A DNA stretch of 64,000 bases from CALJGI01 sp047618115 (GCA_047618115.1 JBLHKV010000001.1:1-64000), one strand, 5' to 3'; counted from the first letter of the stretch, positions 8,413 through 17,720 are shown. The notes: generated by a model from the letters alone, not told the origin. Made by a program: numbers and translations.

Positions 8413-10227
8413 TCAAATTATTCCGCTGAAATCTTTGCGGGGATACTCGACACAACCGAAGTCCGCGTATTCCTTCTCATCCCAGAAATCGCTGCTGAGC
8501 GCATAATAGAGCAGCTGCACGTAAAGTTCGCAGCGCTCCCGCTCCGTCTCGATTGCAGTATCCTCTTTCAACCGCTTTTTAATATCGGCAATATAAACCG
8601 CCTCGGCGGTCATTCGGACCCCGCCACTGCGTGTGGAATCAAAAACGATTTTACCGCCAACGCGCTCTTCCCAGGGAGCCCACTGCACAGCGCCAGGCTC
8701 TTCGCCACCCGAGGGTATGCCTGATCGGGCGAAGTTGGCCCAGTAGGTCACCATGGTGTCACTGAGCTCGTCCCAGCTAGGCTGATCACTCGCCCTTGCG
8801 TATCTGGGCAGGGTCGACACCGCATCCGGACCAAACAGAAACACCACTTCTATGCCGTGGGCCGCACCGTACAAATCTGCCATCGGGGAGCCCCAGCGGG
8901 CCGGCTGTTCCGACCAGTCAAAGCGGTATGCATAGACTTTTCCGGGCTGGCTGCGACTCAAAACACGAGCTGGCTCATTGACGCCAACCGCCTGCCACTG
9001 ATCAGAAAAATAACTCGCAATGCGATTGTAGTCCTTACTGTCTTTAATTCTGGGAAACAGGCCGAGGTATTTATCGATAAAACGCGGGGAAGATGACAGG
9101 AAAAATTTGTACTCATCACGATTGCTCCCCAGAATAATGGGAACACTATTGTATTTAGACGGGTCGGAAAATATTTCGAAAAGCGACTCCCTGGGCAGAA
9201 CAATACCATCGCGAATATTGGTCGGTGTGGTATAGCCAAGGCTACCCCTGCGATCAACGCTGGCAAACAGTTCTTTGGGCGACTTGTTCTGCAGATAATC
9301 GACCAGCTCCTGATCTTCCATCCCATCCTGCAACTGCCTGGCCCCCTCGCGACCCCTCGACAGCTCGTCGGTGACAAACAACTTGTTAATAAACTCGCGG
9401 AAGCTATAGCTCAGGCCGGGTTGCGGATCGTCGATATAGTTTTCGGCTCTCGCCTGCGGTATCGAATTCAAAGTGCCACTTTGCGCAATAGCCTTGTGGA
9501 ACAGCCCACTTGCCTGCGGGGTGGCGAGCAGCGCAATGACGTCAAATGCCCCCGCACTCTGGCCAAAGATCGTGACGTTCTCCGGGTCTCCCCCGAACTG
9601 AGAAATGTCCTGCTGAACCCATTGCAGCGCCGCCACCATGTCAAGCAGGGCGAAATTGCTTGATTCGTCGAGCTCTTCGGGAGCTGTATTACGCAGGGCT
9701 GGATGACTGAACCAGCCCAGTATTCCAAGCCGATACTGAATTGATACCACGATGACATTTTCGCGCACCGCAAACCGATAGGGATCGGCTGGACTGCTGC
9801 CACCAAGCGTATTTGCACCACCGTGGATCCATACCATGACAGGTAACTTCGCCACCGCCAATTGCTCCGGACTTAACCCCGGCGACCATACATTCAGATA
9901 CAGACAGTCCTCGTCGCCAAAAACAATACGAGGCTTGAGCCACGCAAAAGGTAGAAGCTGGGAACACATGGATGAGTGCGACAAAGCCTCTAGTGCGCCA
10001 CCCCATGGCTTAACCGGCCGGGGAGCCCGCCAACGCAGATCGCCCACCGGGGGACTGGCGAAGGGGATGCCCAACCAGGCGAAAATGCCCGTGTCATGTT
10101 CGTAACCGACGACATCTCCCGCGCTGAGGTGCCGCAGCGCGAGCTCACTGGATCGCGGGGAAGACAGCAAAGTGAAGCCGGCGCCCAGCAGCAAAAAAAA
10201 TGCTACAACGAGGAGAATTCTTTTCAT
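8413..10227 (-). CDS. type B carboxylesterase, exported
   Basis: 604 residues from ATG 10227, chosen because it gives a signal or membrane-anchor sequence (MKRILLVVAFFLLLGAGF); upstream starts would overlap the SDR gene. Catalytic features, numbered from this start: oxyanion HGG at 135-137, nucleophile Ser224 in FGQSAGAF, acid Glu in SNRDEYKF, and His in GAAHGIEV. The family hydrolyses carboxylic esters such as sterol esters, p-nitrobenzyl esters and pyrethroids. The exported location suggests removal of an acyl group before uptake. It is 49 bp downstream of the SDR at 10277 and probably co-transcribed. Confidence 0.9.
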   Translation of the reverse strand: MKRILLVVAFFLLLGAGFTLLSSPRSSELALRHLSAGDVVGYEHDTGIFAWLGIPFASPPVGDLRWRAPRPVKPWGGALEALSHSSMCSQLLPFAWLKPRIVFGDEDCLYLNVWSPGLSPEQLAVAKLPVMVWIHGGANTLGGSSPADPYRFAVRENVIVVSIQYRLGILGWFSHPALRNTAPEELDESSNFALLDMVAALQWVQQDISQFGGDPENVTIFGQSAGAFDVIALLATPQASGLFHKAIAQSGTLNSIPQARAENYIDDPQPGLSYSFREFINKLFVTDELSRGREGARQLQDGMEDQELVDYLQNKSPKELFASVDRRGSLGYTTPTNIRDGIVLPRESLFEIFSDPSKYNSVPIILGSNRDEYKFFLSSSPRFIDKYLGLFPRIKDSKDYNRIASYFSDQWQAVGVNEPARVLSRSQPGKVYAYRFDWSEQPARWGSPMADLYGAAHGIEVVFLFGPDAVSTLPRYARASDQPSWDELSDTMVTYWANFARSGIPSGGEEPGAVQWAPWEERVGGKIVFDSTRSGGVRMTAEAVYIADIKKRLKEDTAIETERERCELYVQLLYYALSSDFWDEKEYADFGCVEYPRKDFSGII

Positions 10228-10276
10228 TTCTATGCCATAGAGTCCGTGTGGTTTCGCTACAATGTCAGAGCTTTGG

Positions 10277-11056
10277 CTATCGCGGCTGCATGCGAATAGC
10301 ACCATCAAGACGAATGGTTTCGCCGTTCATATAGCCATTGCGAATCAGTTCCAGCGCCATGCTGGCATATTCGTCTGCCGATCCCAGACGAGGCGGGAAT
10401 GGCACCATTGCGCCCAGTGATTGCTTCATCTCCGGTGTTGCCCTCGCCATGGCCGGCGTGTCAAAAATCCCAGGCTGGATAGTGTTGACGCGAATCCCCT
10501 CGCGGGACAGGTCCCGGGCGATGGTCAGCGTCATGCCAACGATTGCGGCCTTGGAAGCGGAGTAGGCCGCCTGACCCATCTGCCCGTCAGTAGCGGCAGC
10601 CGAGGCGGTGTTCACCATTGTCCCGCGCTCACCGTCTATCGGTTCAAGTTCCATCATCCCCGCCGCCGCCCGGGTGATACAGCGGAAGGTACCGACCGTA
10701 TTGAGCTTCAACACCCACTCGAACTTATCGGAGGGGAAAATACTAATTTCGCCGGTTTCTTTGTCCCGCTTGACGGTGCGAATGGCATTACCACCACCGG
10801 CGCAGCAGATGAGTACCCTCTCCTGCCCCTGGGCCGCCCGCGCTTGGACAAAGGCCTGATCAACACTTTCATCGGACAGCACATCACACTTGCAAAAAGT
10901 TGCACCGACCTCCTCCGCAACGCTTTCGCCAATCTCCTCGTTGAGATCAAATATTGCAACCTTAGCTCCTGCTGCGCGCAGCGCCTTGACTGAAGCCAAT
11001 CCCAGGCCAGAAGCACCACCGGTAACGATAGCTGAGGTTGAGGAATCAATTTTCAT
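10277..11056 (-). CDS. SDR, type II 3-hydroxyacyl-CoA dehydrogenase-like (HSD10-like)
   Basis: 259 residues from ATG 11056, chosen for its ribosome site (ACGGAG, six bases upstream). The motif TGGASGLGLASV near residue 12, catalytic YSASK, and the end section PGIFDTPAM, PFPPRLGSADEYASM and NGYMNGETIRLDGAIRM are the pattern of HSD17B10/type II hydroxyacyl-CoA dehydrogenases. It should oxidise 3-hydroxyacyl-CoA or a hydroxysteroid with NAD. It is divergent from a family III CoA-transferase, consistent with CoA-thioester catabolism. Confidence 0.9.
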   Translation of the reverse strand: MKIDSSTSAIVTGGASGLGLASVKALRAAGAKVAIFDLNEEIGESVAEEVGATFCKCDVLSDESVDQAFVQARAAQGQERVLICCAGGGNAIRTVKRDKETGEISIFPSDKFEWVLKLNTVGTFRCITRAAAGMMELEPIDGERGTMVNTASAAATDGQMGQAAYSASKAAIVGMTLTIARDLSREGIRVNTIQPGIFDTPAMARATPEMKQSLGAMVPFPPRLGSADEYASMALELIRNGYMNGETIRLDGAIRMQPR

Positions 11057-11142
11057 ATTATTCTCCGTCATTAAGCGATTAAACTGGGGCCTGCTTGAAT
11101 TTTTTACCCCGTGACGTTTATATCCCAACCGCCAATACTATG

Positions 11143-11167
11143 CAACAGTGTTGTTGATCTATATACT
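11143..11167 (+). promoter_or_regulatory. CAACA-n-TGTTG palindrome with -10 box for CoA-transferase operon
   Basis: CAACAGTGTTG (11143-11153) is a perfect palindrome around one base. A -10-like TATACT follows at 11162-11167, upstream of the start at 11201. Nearly the same 18-bp stretch (15 of 18 bases) occurs at 36134-36151 in front of the ferredoxin reductase. It lies in the 144-bp divergent region between SDR and CoA-transferase. It is probably a repressor site; the regulator is unknown, although the hexamer GTGTTG is also that of the 2474 operator. Confidence 0.5.
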
Positions 11168-11200
11168 ACTGAGGTTATAACACCGCAGGAGCGCACGAGC

Positions 11201-12427
11201 ATGACAGCAATAATGAAGGGGATCCGGGTCCTCGAAGTGGCCCAAATGACCTTTGTTCCCGCGGCAGGAGCCATACTCGCCGACTGGGGTGCCGATGTCA
11301 TCAAGATCGAGCACCCGCAACGAGGTGACTCCCAACGTGGCTTTGTCAACATGGGCGGTATCAAGGTCAATCCCAAGCGCAGCCCATTCGTGGAGCACCC
11401 TAACCGCGGTAAGCGCAGCGTAGGCGTTGATATTACCAAGCCAGAAGGTATGGAAGTGATCTACGAACTGGCCAAAACGGCCGACGTTTTTCTTACCAAC
11501 TACCTCCCTGGCAAACGGCAGAAGCTAAAATTCGACATTGAGCACATCCGGGCGGCTAACCCAAACATCATCTATGCTCGCGGTAGCGCCTATGGCGACA
11601 AAGGGCCCCAGCGCGATGTTGGCGGCTTCGACGGTACGGCGTTCTGGAATCGCAGTGGCATTGCTACCGCCATGTCACCGGAGGAATTAAACGGCACGAT
11701 CTCCCAGGGTATTCCCGCTTTCGGTGACTCGATTGGCGGCATGAATATCGCTGGCGGCATATCCGCGGCACTATTCCACCGGGAACGCACGGGCGAGGCA
11801 CTGGAGATTGACGTTTCCCTGTTGAGTTCTGCATGGTGGGCGGCGGGCACATCTATCGACATGGGCCTCGACTGTGGACAAGTTATGCGTAACCGCATGC
11901 CTTCTTCTGGTGGCAATCCTGGCAACCCGTTCATGGGTAACTACACCACCTCGGACGGCGGCATCATCAATATGTGCACACTGACTCCAGGGCCACACCT
12001 ACGCAGCGTGTTTGAACACATCGGCCTCCCCGAGGCAGCCGATGATCCGCGTTTCTCCACCGCGGAAGCCCTGATGGAAAACTGGGAGCCCGCCAGCGAC
12101 CTCATCCGGGATAAATTTGCTGAGAAGACCTTCGACTACTGGCGTGAGCATCTCAATACGATGACTGGCCAGTGGGCGCCGGTTCTGGATTTACTACAGA
12201 TCGCCGAGGACGAACAGGCCCTGGCCAACGACATGCTGTTTGAAGTTGAAGCGAGTGACGGCGGCGAACCTATCAAACTTGTGCGCGGACCGATTCAGTT
12301 CAATCACGAACCGGTAAAGACGACTCGCGCACCGGAAGCATCAGAACACACTGAGATCGTGCTGATGGAAATGGGTATGGATTGGGATAAAATCGAAAGC
12401 CTGAAGGAAATAGGCGCGATTGCCTGA
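11201..12427 (+). CDS. family III CoA-transferase (CaiB/BaiF)
   Basis: 408 residues from ATG 11201, chosen for the AGGAG upstream. The family start is MKGIRVLEVAQMTFVPAAGAILADWGADVIKIE, and the nucleophilic Asp is expected in AFGDSIGGMN. The family moves CoA between carboxylic acids, for example onto steroid side-chain or bile-acid carboxylates. It heads a co-directional set: small protein (38 bp later), acyl-CoA synthetase, small protein, P450. It is probably the entry point for activating a carboxylated intermediate. Confidence 0.92.
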   Translation: MTAIMKGIRVLEVAQMTFVPAAGAILADWGADVIKIEHPQRGDSQRGFVNMGGIKVNPKRSPFVEHPNRGKRSVGVDITKPEGMEVIYELAKTADVFLTNYLPGKRQKLKFDIEHIRAANPNIIYARGSAYGDKGPQRDVGGFDGTAFWNRSGIATAMSPEELNGTISQGIPAFGDSIGGMNIAGGISAALFHRERTGEALEIDVSLLSSAWWAAGTSIDMGLDCGQVMRNRMPSSGGNPGNPFMGNYTTSDGGIINMCTLTPGPHLRSVFEHIGLPEAADDPRFSTAEALMENWEPASDLIRDKFAEKTFDYWREHLNTMTGQWAPVLDLLQIAEDEQALANDMLFEVEASDGGEPIKLVRGPIQFNHEPVKTTRAPEASEHTEIVLMEMGMDWDKIESLKEIGAIA

Positions 12428-12465
12428 ATTCTCGGCCTTAACTATTAAAAACTTGCGAGAGAACG

Positions 12466-12756
12466 ATGAAACCTGGAACAAAACTCAAGAGCACAGTATG
12501 CGACACTGAAGTCATGGTCATTCGCAGTACCGATGCTGTCGTCGAGTGCGGCGGAGCACCGATGGCAGAGGATAAACCAGACAATGGCGGCGACCTGGAC
12601 CCGGAATTTGCCAACGGCTCCCAGATGGGTAAGCGCTACGTCGATGAGCAGGGCACGATTGAGCTGCTCTGCGTAAAGCCCGGCAAAGGGTCACTGTCGA
12701 TCGCAGGTGCTGCGCTGGCAGTCAAGGATGCAAAACCACTGCCCTCCTCCGACTGA
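12466..12756 (+). CDS. small conserved hypothetical protein between CoA-transferase and CoA ligase
   Basis: 96 residues beginning MKPGTKLKSTVCDTEVMV. No signal or membrane segment. It contains three cysteines (in STVCDT, VECGGAPM and ELLCVK) and seems beta-rich. I do not know its family. It sits 38 bp after the CoA-transferase and 10 bp before the acyl-CoA synthetase, with GAGAG seven bases upstream of its ATG. Its tight position suggests a role with the CoA ligase or another operon enzyme, but no function can be assigned. Confidence 0.75.
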   Translation: MKPGTKLKSTVCDTEVMVIRSTDAVVECGGAPMAEDKPDNGGDLDPEFANGSQMGKRYVDEQGTIELLCVKPGKGSLSIAGAALAVKDAKPLPSSD

Positions 12757-12766
12757 GGCCAGCGCT

Positions 12767-14263
12767 ATGAATATTACCCTGTTGCTACAGATGGCCGCAA
12801 ACACTGCCCCCGATCGAGTCGCCCTTGTCTGCGATGGCAGGCGCTGGACTTACGGCGAATTAATGTCCACAGCGCGCGGCGCCGCTGACTATCTGTCCAG
12901 CAATAATTGCTCCTATGTCGCCCTGCTCGATGAAAGCAGCGAAGCAGCACCCATTGCACTGTTCGGTGCTGCTATAGCAGGAGTTCCCTACGTCCCTCTC
13001 AATTATCGTCTGGCAGATACAGATCTTGCCGCCCTGCTCGCCCGCATTGAACCTGCAAGCGTCATTGGCGACATCGACAGGATGGCACGCCTGGAGATTG
13101 GGTGCGGGCATACCTGCATTACCCGCGCCGATTTTGTGGCCGCATCCGAAGCAGCGGCAACGACCGAAGAAAAAGAACCGGCCGAAGGAGAAGGCATCGC
13201 GGCGCAAATTTTCACCAGTGGCACAACGGCCGCTCCCAAGGCTGCCCTGCTGCGACACTCCAATTTGATGGGATATATTCTCGGCACTGTAGAGTTCTGC
13301 TCTGCCAGCGAGGAAGATTCCCAACTGGTGTGTGTCCCTCCCTACCACATCGCCGGTATCTCAGCGCTGCTGAGCTCGATTTATGCTATGCGGCGAATCG
13401 TCATGCTACCGGCCTTCGAGCCCGACAAATGGCTGGAGCTTATTGCCTGTGAAAGTGTCAGCAATGCTTTCGTGGTTCCAACCATGCTGTCCCGCATTAT
13501 CGAGCGCCTCGATGCAGGAGTAACAGCCGACCTTTCCACACTGCAATCCATCGCCTACGGTGGTGGACGCATGCCCACAGAACTGATCGAGCAGGCTCTG
13601 GCGCTGTTTCCGGAAACCAACTTTACCAACGCCTACGGCCTGACCGAGACCAGCTCTACCATCGCATTACTGAGCCCGGCGGATCATCGGCTTGCACAGA
13701 GCTCCTCTGATCCGGCCATCAGGGCACGACTGGGCTCCGTCGGGCAGCCATTGCCCACGGTTGAAATTGAAATTCGCGATGAAGATGGACGCCAATTACC
13801 CGCGGAAGAGCGAGGTGAAATTTATGTCCGGGGTGAGCAAGTCTCAGGCGAATACCGTGGCCGCAGTGCACTGGATGCCCAGGGCTGGTTTCCCACCCGG
13901 GATGCTGGCTGGCTGGATGAGGATGGATACTTATTCCTGAGTGGTCGCACCGACGACGTCATTGTGCGTGGCGGCGAGAATATCTCTCCGGGTGAAATAG
14001 AGGATGTGCTCATCTCTCATCCTGCCATTGCCGATGCAGCGGCGGTAGGCGTTTTCTCTGAGGAATGGGGTGAAATCGTGGGCATTGCCGTCGTAGCCAA
14101 ACCCAACCAGAAAGTACCTGGGGACGATGAGTTGCGCGCACTGATTAAAGACCGGTTGCGCTCTTCGCGCGTCCCGAAAAAGATCAAGATTCTATCCGAA
14201 CTACCCTACAATGAAATGGGCAAATTATTGCGACGAGAAATTCGCACCATGTTTCAAGAATGA
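12767..14263 (+). CDS. AMP-forming acyl-CoA synthetase (ANL superfamily)
   Basis: 498 residues from ATG 12767, 10 bp after the preceding stop. ANL motifs in order: the phosphate loop FTSGTTAAPKAALLRHSN near residue 148, AYGLTETSS near 290, a GWFPTRDAGWLDEDGYL-type hinge region, the RxDDVI segment GRTDDVIVRGGENI, and the A10 lysine in NEMGKLLRREI at the C-terminus. It activates a carboxylic acid with ATP and CoA; the substrate is unknown, but its operon of CoA-transferase and P450 suggests a polycyclic or branched acid. Its presence beside a CoA-transferase gives two independent activation routes. Confidence 0.92.
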   Translation: MNITLLLQMAANTAPDRVALVCDGRRWTYGELMSTARGAADYLSSNNCSYVALLDESSEAAPIALFGAAIAGVPYVPLNYRLADTDLAALLARIEPASVIGDIDRMARLEIGCGHTCITRADFVAASEAAATTEEKEPAEGEGIAAQIFTSGTTAAPKAALLRHSNLMGYILGTVEFCSASEEDSQLVCVPPYHIAGISALLSSIYAMRRIVMLPAFEPDKWLELIACESVSNAFVVPTMLSRIIERLDAGVTADLSTLQSIAYGGGRMPTELIEQALALFPETNFTNAYGLTETSSTIALLSPADHRLAQSSSDPAIRARLGSVGQPLPTVEIEIRDEDGRQLPAEERGEIYVRGEQVSGEYRGRSALDAQGWFPTRDAGWLDEDGYLFLSGRTDDVIVRGGENISPGEIEDVLISHPAIADAAAVGVFSEEWGEIVGIAVVAKPNQKVPGDDELRALIKDRLRSSRVPKKIKILSELPYNEMGKLLRREIRTMFQE

Positions 14264-14301
14264 TAGGCAACCCCACGGTAAGTTAACGAGGTGACAGAAA
14301 C

Positions 14302-14559
14302 ATGAAAGACATGATGACCTCCCAGGATCCCGACTGTCCGTTCGAGTTCAACTTTGACGCCGCCACTTTCAAAGCCGGGGATATCGTGAGCTACCGAGTG
14401 CCGGAAGCCTTCGATGAAATGCCCTTTGTCGGCGAATTACTCGAAGTGCATGAGACCTATGTGATCCTGCAACACTACGGCGAAACTTCGGAGCATTCCC
14501 GCCCCATGCATGGCACACGTGAAGATCGCCCGGTGGTCAGCAAGGCCGAAGCGCTATGA
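14302..14559 (+). CDS. small SH3-like hypothetical protein coupled to P450
   Basis: 85 residues. The middle (FKAGDIVSYRVPEAF and FVGELLEVHETYVILQHYG) reads like a small beta-barrel of KOW/SH3 type, but I cannot name a family. GAGGTGACAG precedes its ATG. Its stop overlaps the start of the P450 gene in an ATGA arrangement (14556-14559), so the two are translationally coupled. An accessory or stabilising role for the P450 is possible by position only. Compare the other small partners at 856 and 12466. Confidence 0.72.
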   Translation: MKDMMTSQDPDCPFEFNFDAATFKAGDIVSYRVPEAFDEMPFVGELLEVHETYVILQHYGETSEHSRPMHGTREDRPVVSKAEAL

Positions 14560-15770
14560 AAAGTAATTCCGCCGACAAGCCAATCTCTTTTGACCCTTAC
14601 CAGAGCGAACTCGCCAGAGATCCCTACCCCATGTACAGGCGGATGCGCGATGAAGCGCCTCTGTACTACAACGAGGAATACGATTTTTATGCCTTGAGTC
14701 GAGCCGTCGATGTGAAAGCCGCGCAGATGGACCATGAAACCTTCAGCTCTGCGCGCGGCGGCATCCTTGAGCTGATTCAAGCGAACATGGAACTGCCACC
14801 CGGCATCTTTATCTTTGAAGATCCACCTTTACACACGGCGCATCGCAGCATCGTATCCCGCTTGTTCTCACCGCGCAGAATGCGGGATCTAGAACCCATG
14901 ATTCGCGACTTCACGACAAGCACACTGGATAAACTCATCGGCAGGCAGGAGATAGATTTTATCGCCGATATCGGAGCCCAGATTCCCATGCGAGTTATCG
15001 GCGCTCTGCTGGGGATTCCAGAGGAGGATCTACAGACCATTCGCCAGGCCGCAGACGACAGACTCACCACCGAAGAGGGGAAACCCATTGATTACGAAAC
15101 GACGCCGATCGGTGAGATGAGCGAGTTCGAGGGCTATATCGACTGGCGCATGGATAATCCGTCCGATGATGTAATGACAGAATTTCTAAATGTCGAATTC
15201 GTCGATGACACAGGGAGTACACGCAAATTGCGGCGGGAAGAGATTCTTTCTTTTTGCAATGTGCTGGCGGGTGCCGGCAATGAGACCACGAGCCGGCTGA
15301 TGGGCTGGAGTGCAAAACTTCTCGCCGACCATCCCGACCAGCGCAGTGAATTGGCCGCAAATCCTGCACTGATTCCAAACGCTATCCAGGAAATACTACG
15401 GTTTGAACCCGTGGGCCACTCCACTGCCCGGTATGTCACAAAGGACGTCGAATACTATGGCACAGCGGTACCTGCCGGCAGTGCAATGATGCTCGTACTG
15501 GCCTCGGCAAATCGTGACGAGCGGCAAATTTCAGACCCTGAGCGCTTTGATATTCATCGCGACAGGACCACCCATATGACTTTTGGCTACGGCATTCACG
15601 CCTGCCCCGGGAACGCATTGGCGCGCCTGGAGGGGATGATTTTCCTTGAGGAAATGTTAAAGCGTTTCCCCGAGTGGGATATCGACATGGGCAGGGCTGA
15701 ACTCAGTTGCACATCCACGGTACGTGGTTGGGAAACGTTACCCGCCTTCGTCAGGGCAAAATCCGCCTGA
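14556..15770 (+). CDS. cytochrome P450
   Basis: 404 residues, soluble bacterial length. The I-helix oxygen-activation segment is AGAGNETTSRL, the ExxR motif is EILR in AIQEILRFEP, and the haem loop is FGYGIHACPG with thiolate Cys350. It is a class I P450 needing ferredoxin and ferredoxin reductase; candidates in the window are 21650 and 36216. It is translationally coupled to the small protein upstream. The substrate is unknown; a hydrophobic acid or its CoA ester fits the operon. Confidence 0.93.
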   Translation: MKSNSADKPISFDPYQSELARDPYPMYRRMRDEAPLYYNEEYDFYALSRAVDVKAAQMDHETFSSARGGILELIQANMELPPGIFIFEDPPLHTAHRSIVSRLFSPRRMRDLEPMIRDFTTSTLDKLIGRQEIDFIADIGAQIPMRVIGALLGIPEEDLQTIRQAADDRLTTEEGKPIDYETTPIGEMSEFEGYIDWRMDNPSDDVMTEFLNVEFVDDTGSTRKLRREEILSFCNVLAGAGNETTSRLMGWSAKLLADHPDQRSELAANPALIPNAIQEILRFEPVGHSTARYVTKDVEYYGTAVPAGSAMMLVLASANRDERQISDPERFDIHRDRTTHMTFGYGIHACPGNALARLEGMIFLEEMLKRFPEWDIDMGRAELSCTSTVRGWETLPAFVRAKSA

Positions 15771-16196
15771 CCGATAAAAGCTGCCTACATTACAGTATAT
15801 TGCCTTTCTCCAGGACATCCTGGGGTTCTAGTGTTGAATTGCGTGGAAGGACGCTGACCCGACTGCTTGAGGAAGGCCAATTGGGCACGTTGAGAAATGT
15901 TTCACTGCCACCTCGAGTAAGCAGAACAACCTCCACCGTACCAGTGCCTCCCGACACAGCTGGGATGAACACATCGACCCCGGTCAACACATTCAGGCCG
16001 TCAATGAACAACTCGTCGCTCAACGCGCCCTGCTCACCGCAGAATTCTCGCTGGCGGAATATCACCAACCCCGTTGAATCATCCGCCCTGGGCAAAAGGG
16101 AACATCAACTTTCATCGTTATTATCCTTTGCGATCAGCGTTTTAAGTACCCGCGAGTACCCGCGCCACCACTATTGACACACTCGGCCTCATTTAC
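15771..16196. other. gap without a supported gene
   Basis: This 426-bp stretch after the P450 holds only weak open frames on both strands. One frame on the + strand, ending at the stop at 16074-16076, has a helical tail that includes AVNEQLVAQRALLTAEF and looks protein-like, but it has no start or ribosome site and I recognise no family. It may be a decayed gene end. No transposase or repeat is seen. Confidence 0.4.
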
Positions 16197-16220
16197 TATG
16201 TTACATAGCGTATCATATAT
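16197..16220. promoter_or_regulatory. AT-rich palindrome plus half-site shared with the 22036 operator
   Basis: TATGTTACATA (16197-16207) is an 11-base palindrome. It is followed by GTATCATATAT (16210-16220), an exact 11-base match to the right arm of the inverted repeat at 22036-22058. The site lies 122 bp before the SDR at 16342, the first gene of the block that ends with ferredoxin and TetR. It is probably a control site of that block (inference). Confidence 0.45.
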
Positions 16221-16341
16221 ATTTACTATCTATGAGAGCCAATAAACACCGGAAATCAAAGTCACCACCCGACTAAGGCCAGCCTCATCACTCGCAGGTT
16301 CAAAGCCCTACACCCGACCCTCAAACCAAGGTGAGCTAGAA

Positions 16342-17115
16342 ATGCAGACCAACGACCAAGGTGCTTTCGGTTTTGCGGGACGTGTCGTTCTGGTAACCGG
16401 GGGGGGCAGCGGCATCGGTGCAGGCATTGCCGAGATGCTTGCAGAGGCTGGCGCCACCGTCGTGATTGCCGATATCAACGCGGTGCAGGCACAGCGTCAG
16501 GTAGACGCCCTACTCCAGGTTGGGCACCAGGCCGGTCATGTCCAGGTCGATCTGGCCGAAGAAGACTCAATTGTGCGGGCCTGTGATGAGGTTGTCGCCA
16601 CCTACGGCTCACCCTGGGCACTGGTAAACAATGCGGGATTACAGGACCGCCAACTACTTTTAGACGGTACCGCGGCAGAGTGGGACCGTGTTAACGCTGT
16701 GAACGCACGGGGTCCGTTTCTGATGACACGGGAGATCGCACGAGCGATGGTAGACCGAGGTGAAGGGGGACGGATCGTCCATATCGCCTCAGCTGCCCTG
16801 ATCGGTTCGCTGACCAGAGGGCACGCAATCTACGCCGCCTCCAAGTCTGCGCTGCTCGGCCTCATGCGCGCCAGCGCACTGGAACTCGCCGAACATGCCA
16901 TCACTGTTAACACCATCCTGCCCGGGGGAGTCGCAACTCCCGGGGCAATAGGAGCAAAGGGGCCAACGCCGGAAGGTCCAGGGCGGCGGAGACCACCACT
17001 GGGCATGTGCGAGCCGCGCGATATCGGGGCAGCGGTGCAGTTCCTTGCCTCTCCTGCCGCGAGATCGATTACCAATCAGGCCTTCGCAGTGGATGGGGGT
17101 TGGTCGGTAACATGA
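16342..17115 (+). CDS. short-chain dehydrogenase/reductase (FabG-like)
   Basis: 257 residues. The cofactor loop is TGGGSGIGAGIA near residue 20, NNAGLQD closes strand 4, the catalytic Ser is in HIASAAL, and the Tyr/Lys pair is YAASK. The C-terminus TNQAFAVDGGWSV is classical. A basic insert, PGRRRPPLG, near residue 215 is unusual in the substrate-lid region. It is likely a hydroxyl/keto dehydrogenase. It is followed by a SnoaL-like protein after 76 bp and the TonB receptor. Confidence 0.9.
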   Translation: MQTNDQGAFGFAGRVVLVTGGGSGIGAGIAEMLAEAGATVVIADINAVQAQRQVDALLQVGHQAGHVQVDLAEEDSIVRACDEVVATYGSPWALVNNAGLQDRQLLLDGTAAEWDRVNAVNARGPFLMTREIARAMVDRGEGGRIVHIASAALIGSLTRGHAIYAASKSALLGLMRASALELAEHAITVNTILPGGVATPGAIGAKGPTPEGPGRRRPPLGMCEPRDIGAAVQFLASPAARSITNQAFAVDGGWSVT

Positions 17116-17191
17116 ATGCAGGTAGCCGATCCCAACGAATCGCGGGGTAAACCTATACGAAAACCCGAGTAATTACTCCCGGAGGTTCCGA

Positions 17192-17641
17192 ATGCACGAG
17201 ACCCAACTTAACGACCATGTGGCCATTTGCGAAACCAAGGCGCGATATTGCCGCACACTGGACACCAAAGACTGGGAAGGCTACACAGACGTCTTCACTG
17301 AACATTTGGTGCTCGATACCACCCCCGCCGGCGGTTACGAGGTGCATGGTCGCGTGGACGCAGTGCGACTAGTTCAGGAATCGCTGGATAACGCCAACAC
17401 TGTACACCACGTCCACTCTCCCGAGATTCGCATCGATAAAGATACCGCGGAAGTCATTTGGGCAATGCAGGACCGTGTGGTCTGGAGCCCAGGGAAAGCC
17501 GAGAAAATGGGCAACCAGGGGCATACTGGCTACGGCCACTACCACGAACGCTATGTCCGATGCCCAGATGGTCGCTGGCGCATCTCCCATCTGCGGCTGA
17601 CACGATTGCACGTCGATGTGCACCCGGGTACGACGACGTAA
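17192..17641 (+). CDS. SnoaL-like (NTF2-fold) protein
   Basis: 149 residues with the SnoaL-like pattern: N-terminal helix IIxxxKxRYCRTLDTKDWEGYTDVF-like, then VLDTTPAGGYEVHG, TVHHVHSPEIRI and HYHERYVRCPDGRWRI. The cone-shaped fold includes ketosteroid isomerases, hydratases and epoxide hydrolases as well as the small subunit of ring oxygenases. The activity here cannot be read. It has a strong GGAGG site just after a 12-base palindrome (17167-17178). It lies between an SDR and the TonB receptor, so an isomerase or hydratase step is plausible. Confidence 0.8.
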   Translation: MHETQLNDHVAICETKARYCRTLDTKDWEGYTDVFTEHLVLDTTPAGGYEVHGRVDAVRLVQESLDNANTVHHVHSPEIRIDKDTAEVIWAMQDRVVWSPGKAEKMGNQGHTGYGHYHERYVRCPDGRWRISHLRLTRLHVDVHPGTTT

Positions 17642-17720
17642 CAAACAATATTATTCTGAATTTCAAAGCAGATCATTTAAAGAACCAGGCATCGCCACTG
17701 CGAAAATGGAGTAGCTGATC

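Noticed and set aside
15790..16095. 101-codon frame on the - strand in the gap after the P450
   Set aside because: No ribosome site, no known motif, and overlapping weak frames on the other strand; not enough to call a gene.
17167..17178. GAGTAATTACTC palindrome before the SnoaL-like gene
   Set aside because: Only 12 bases, no spacer, no second copy found; could be chance in an AT-rich leader.
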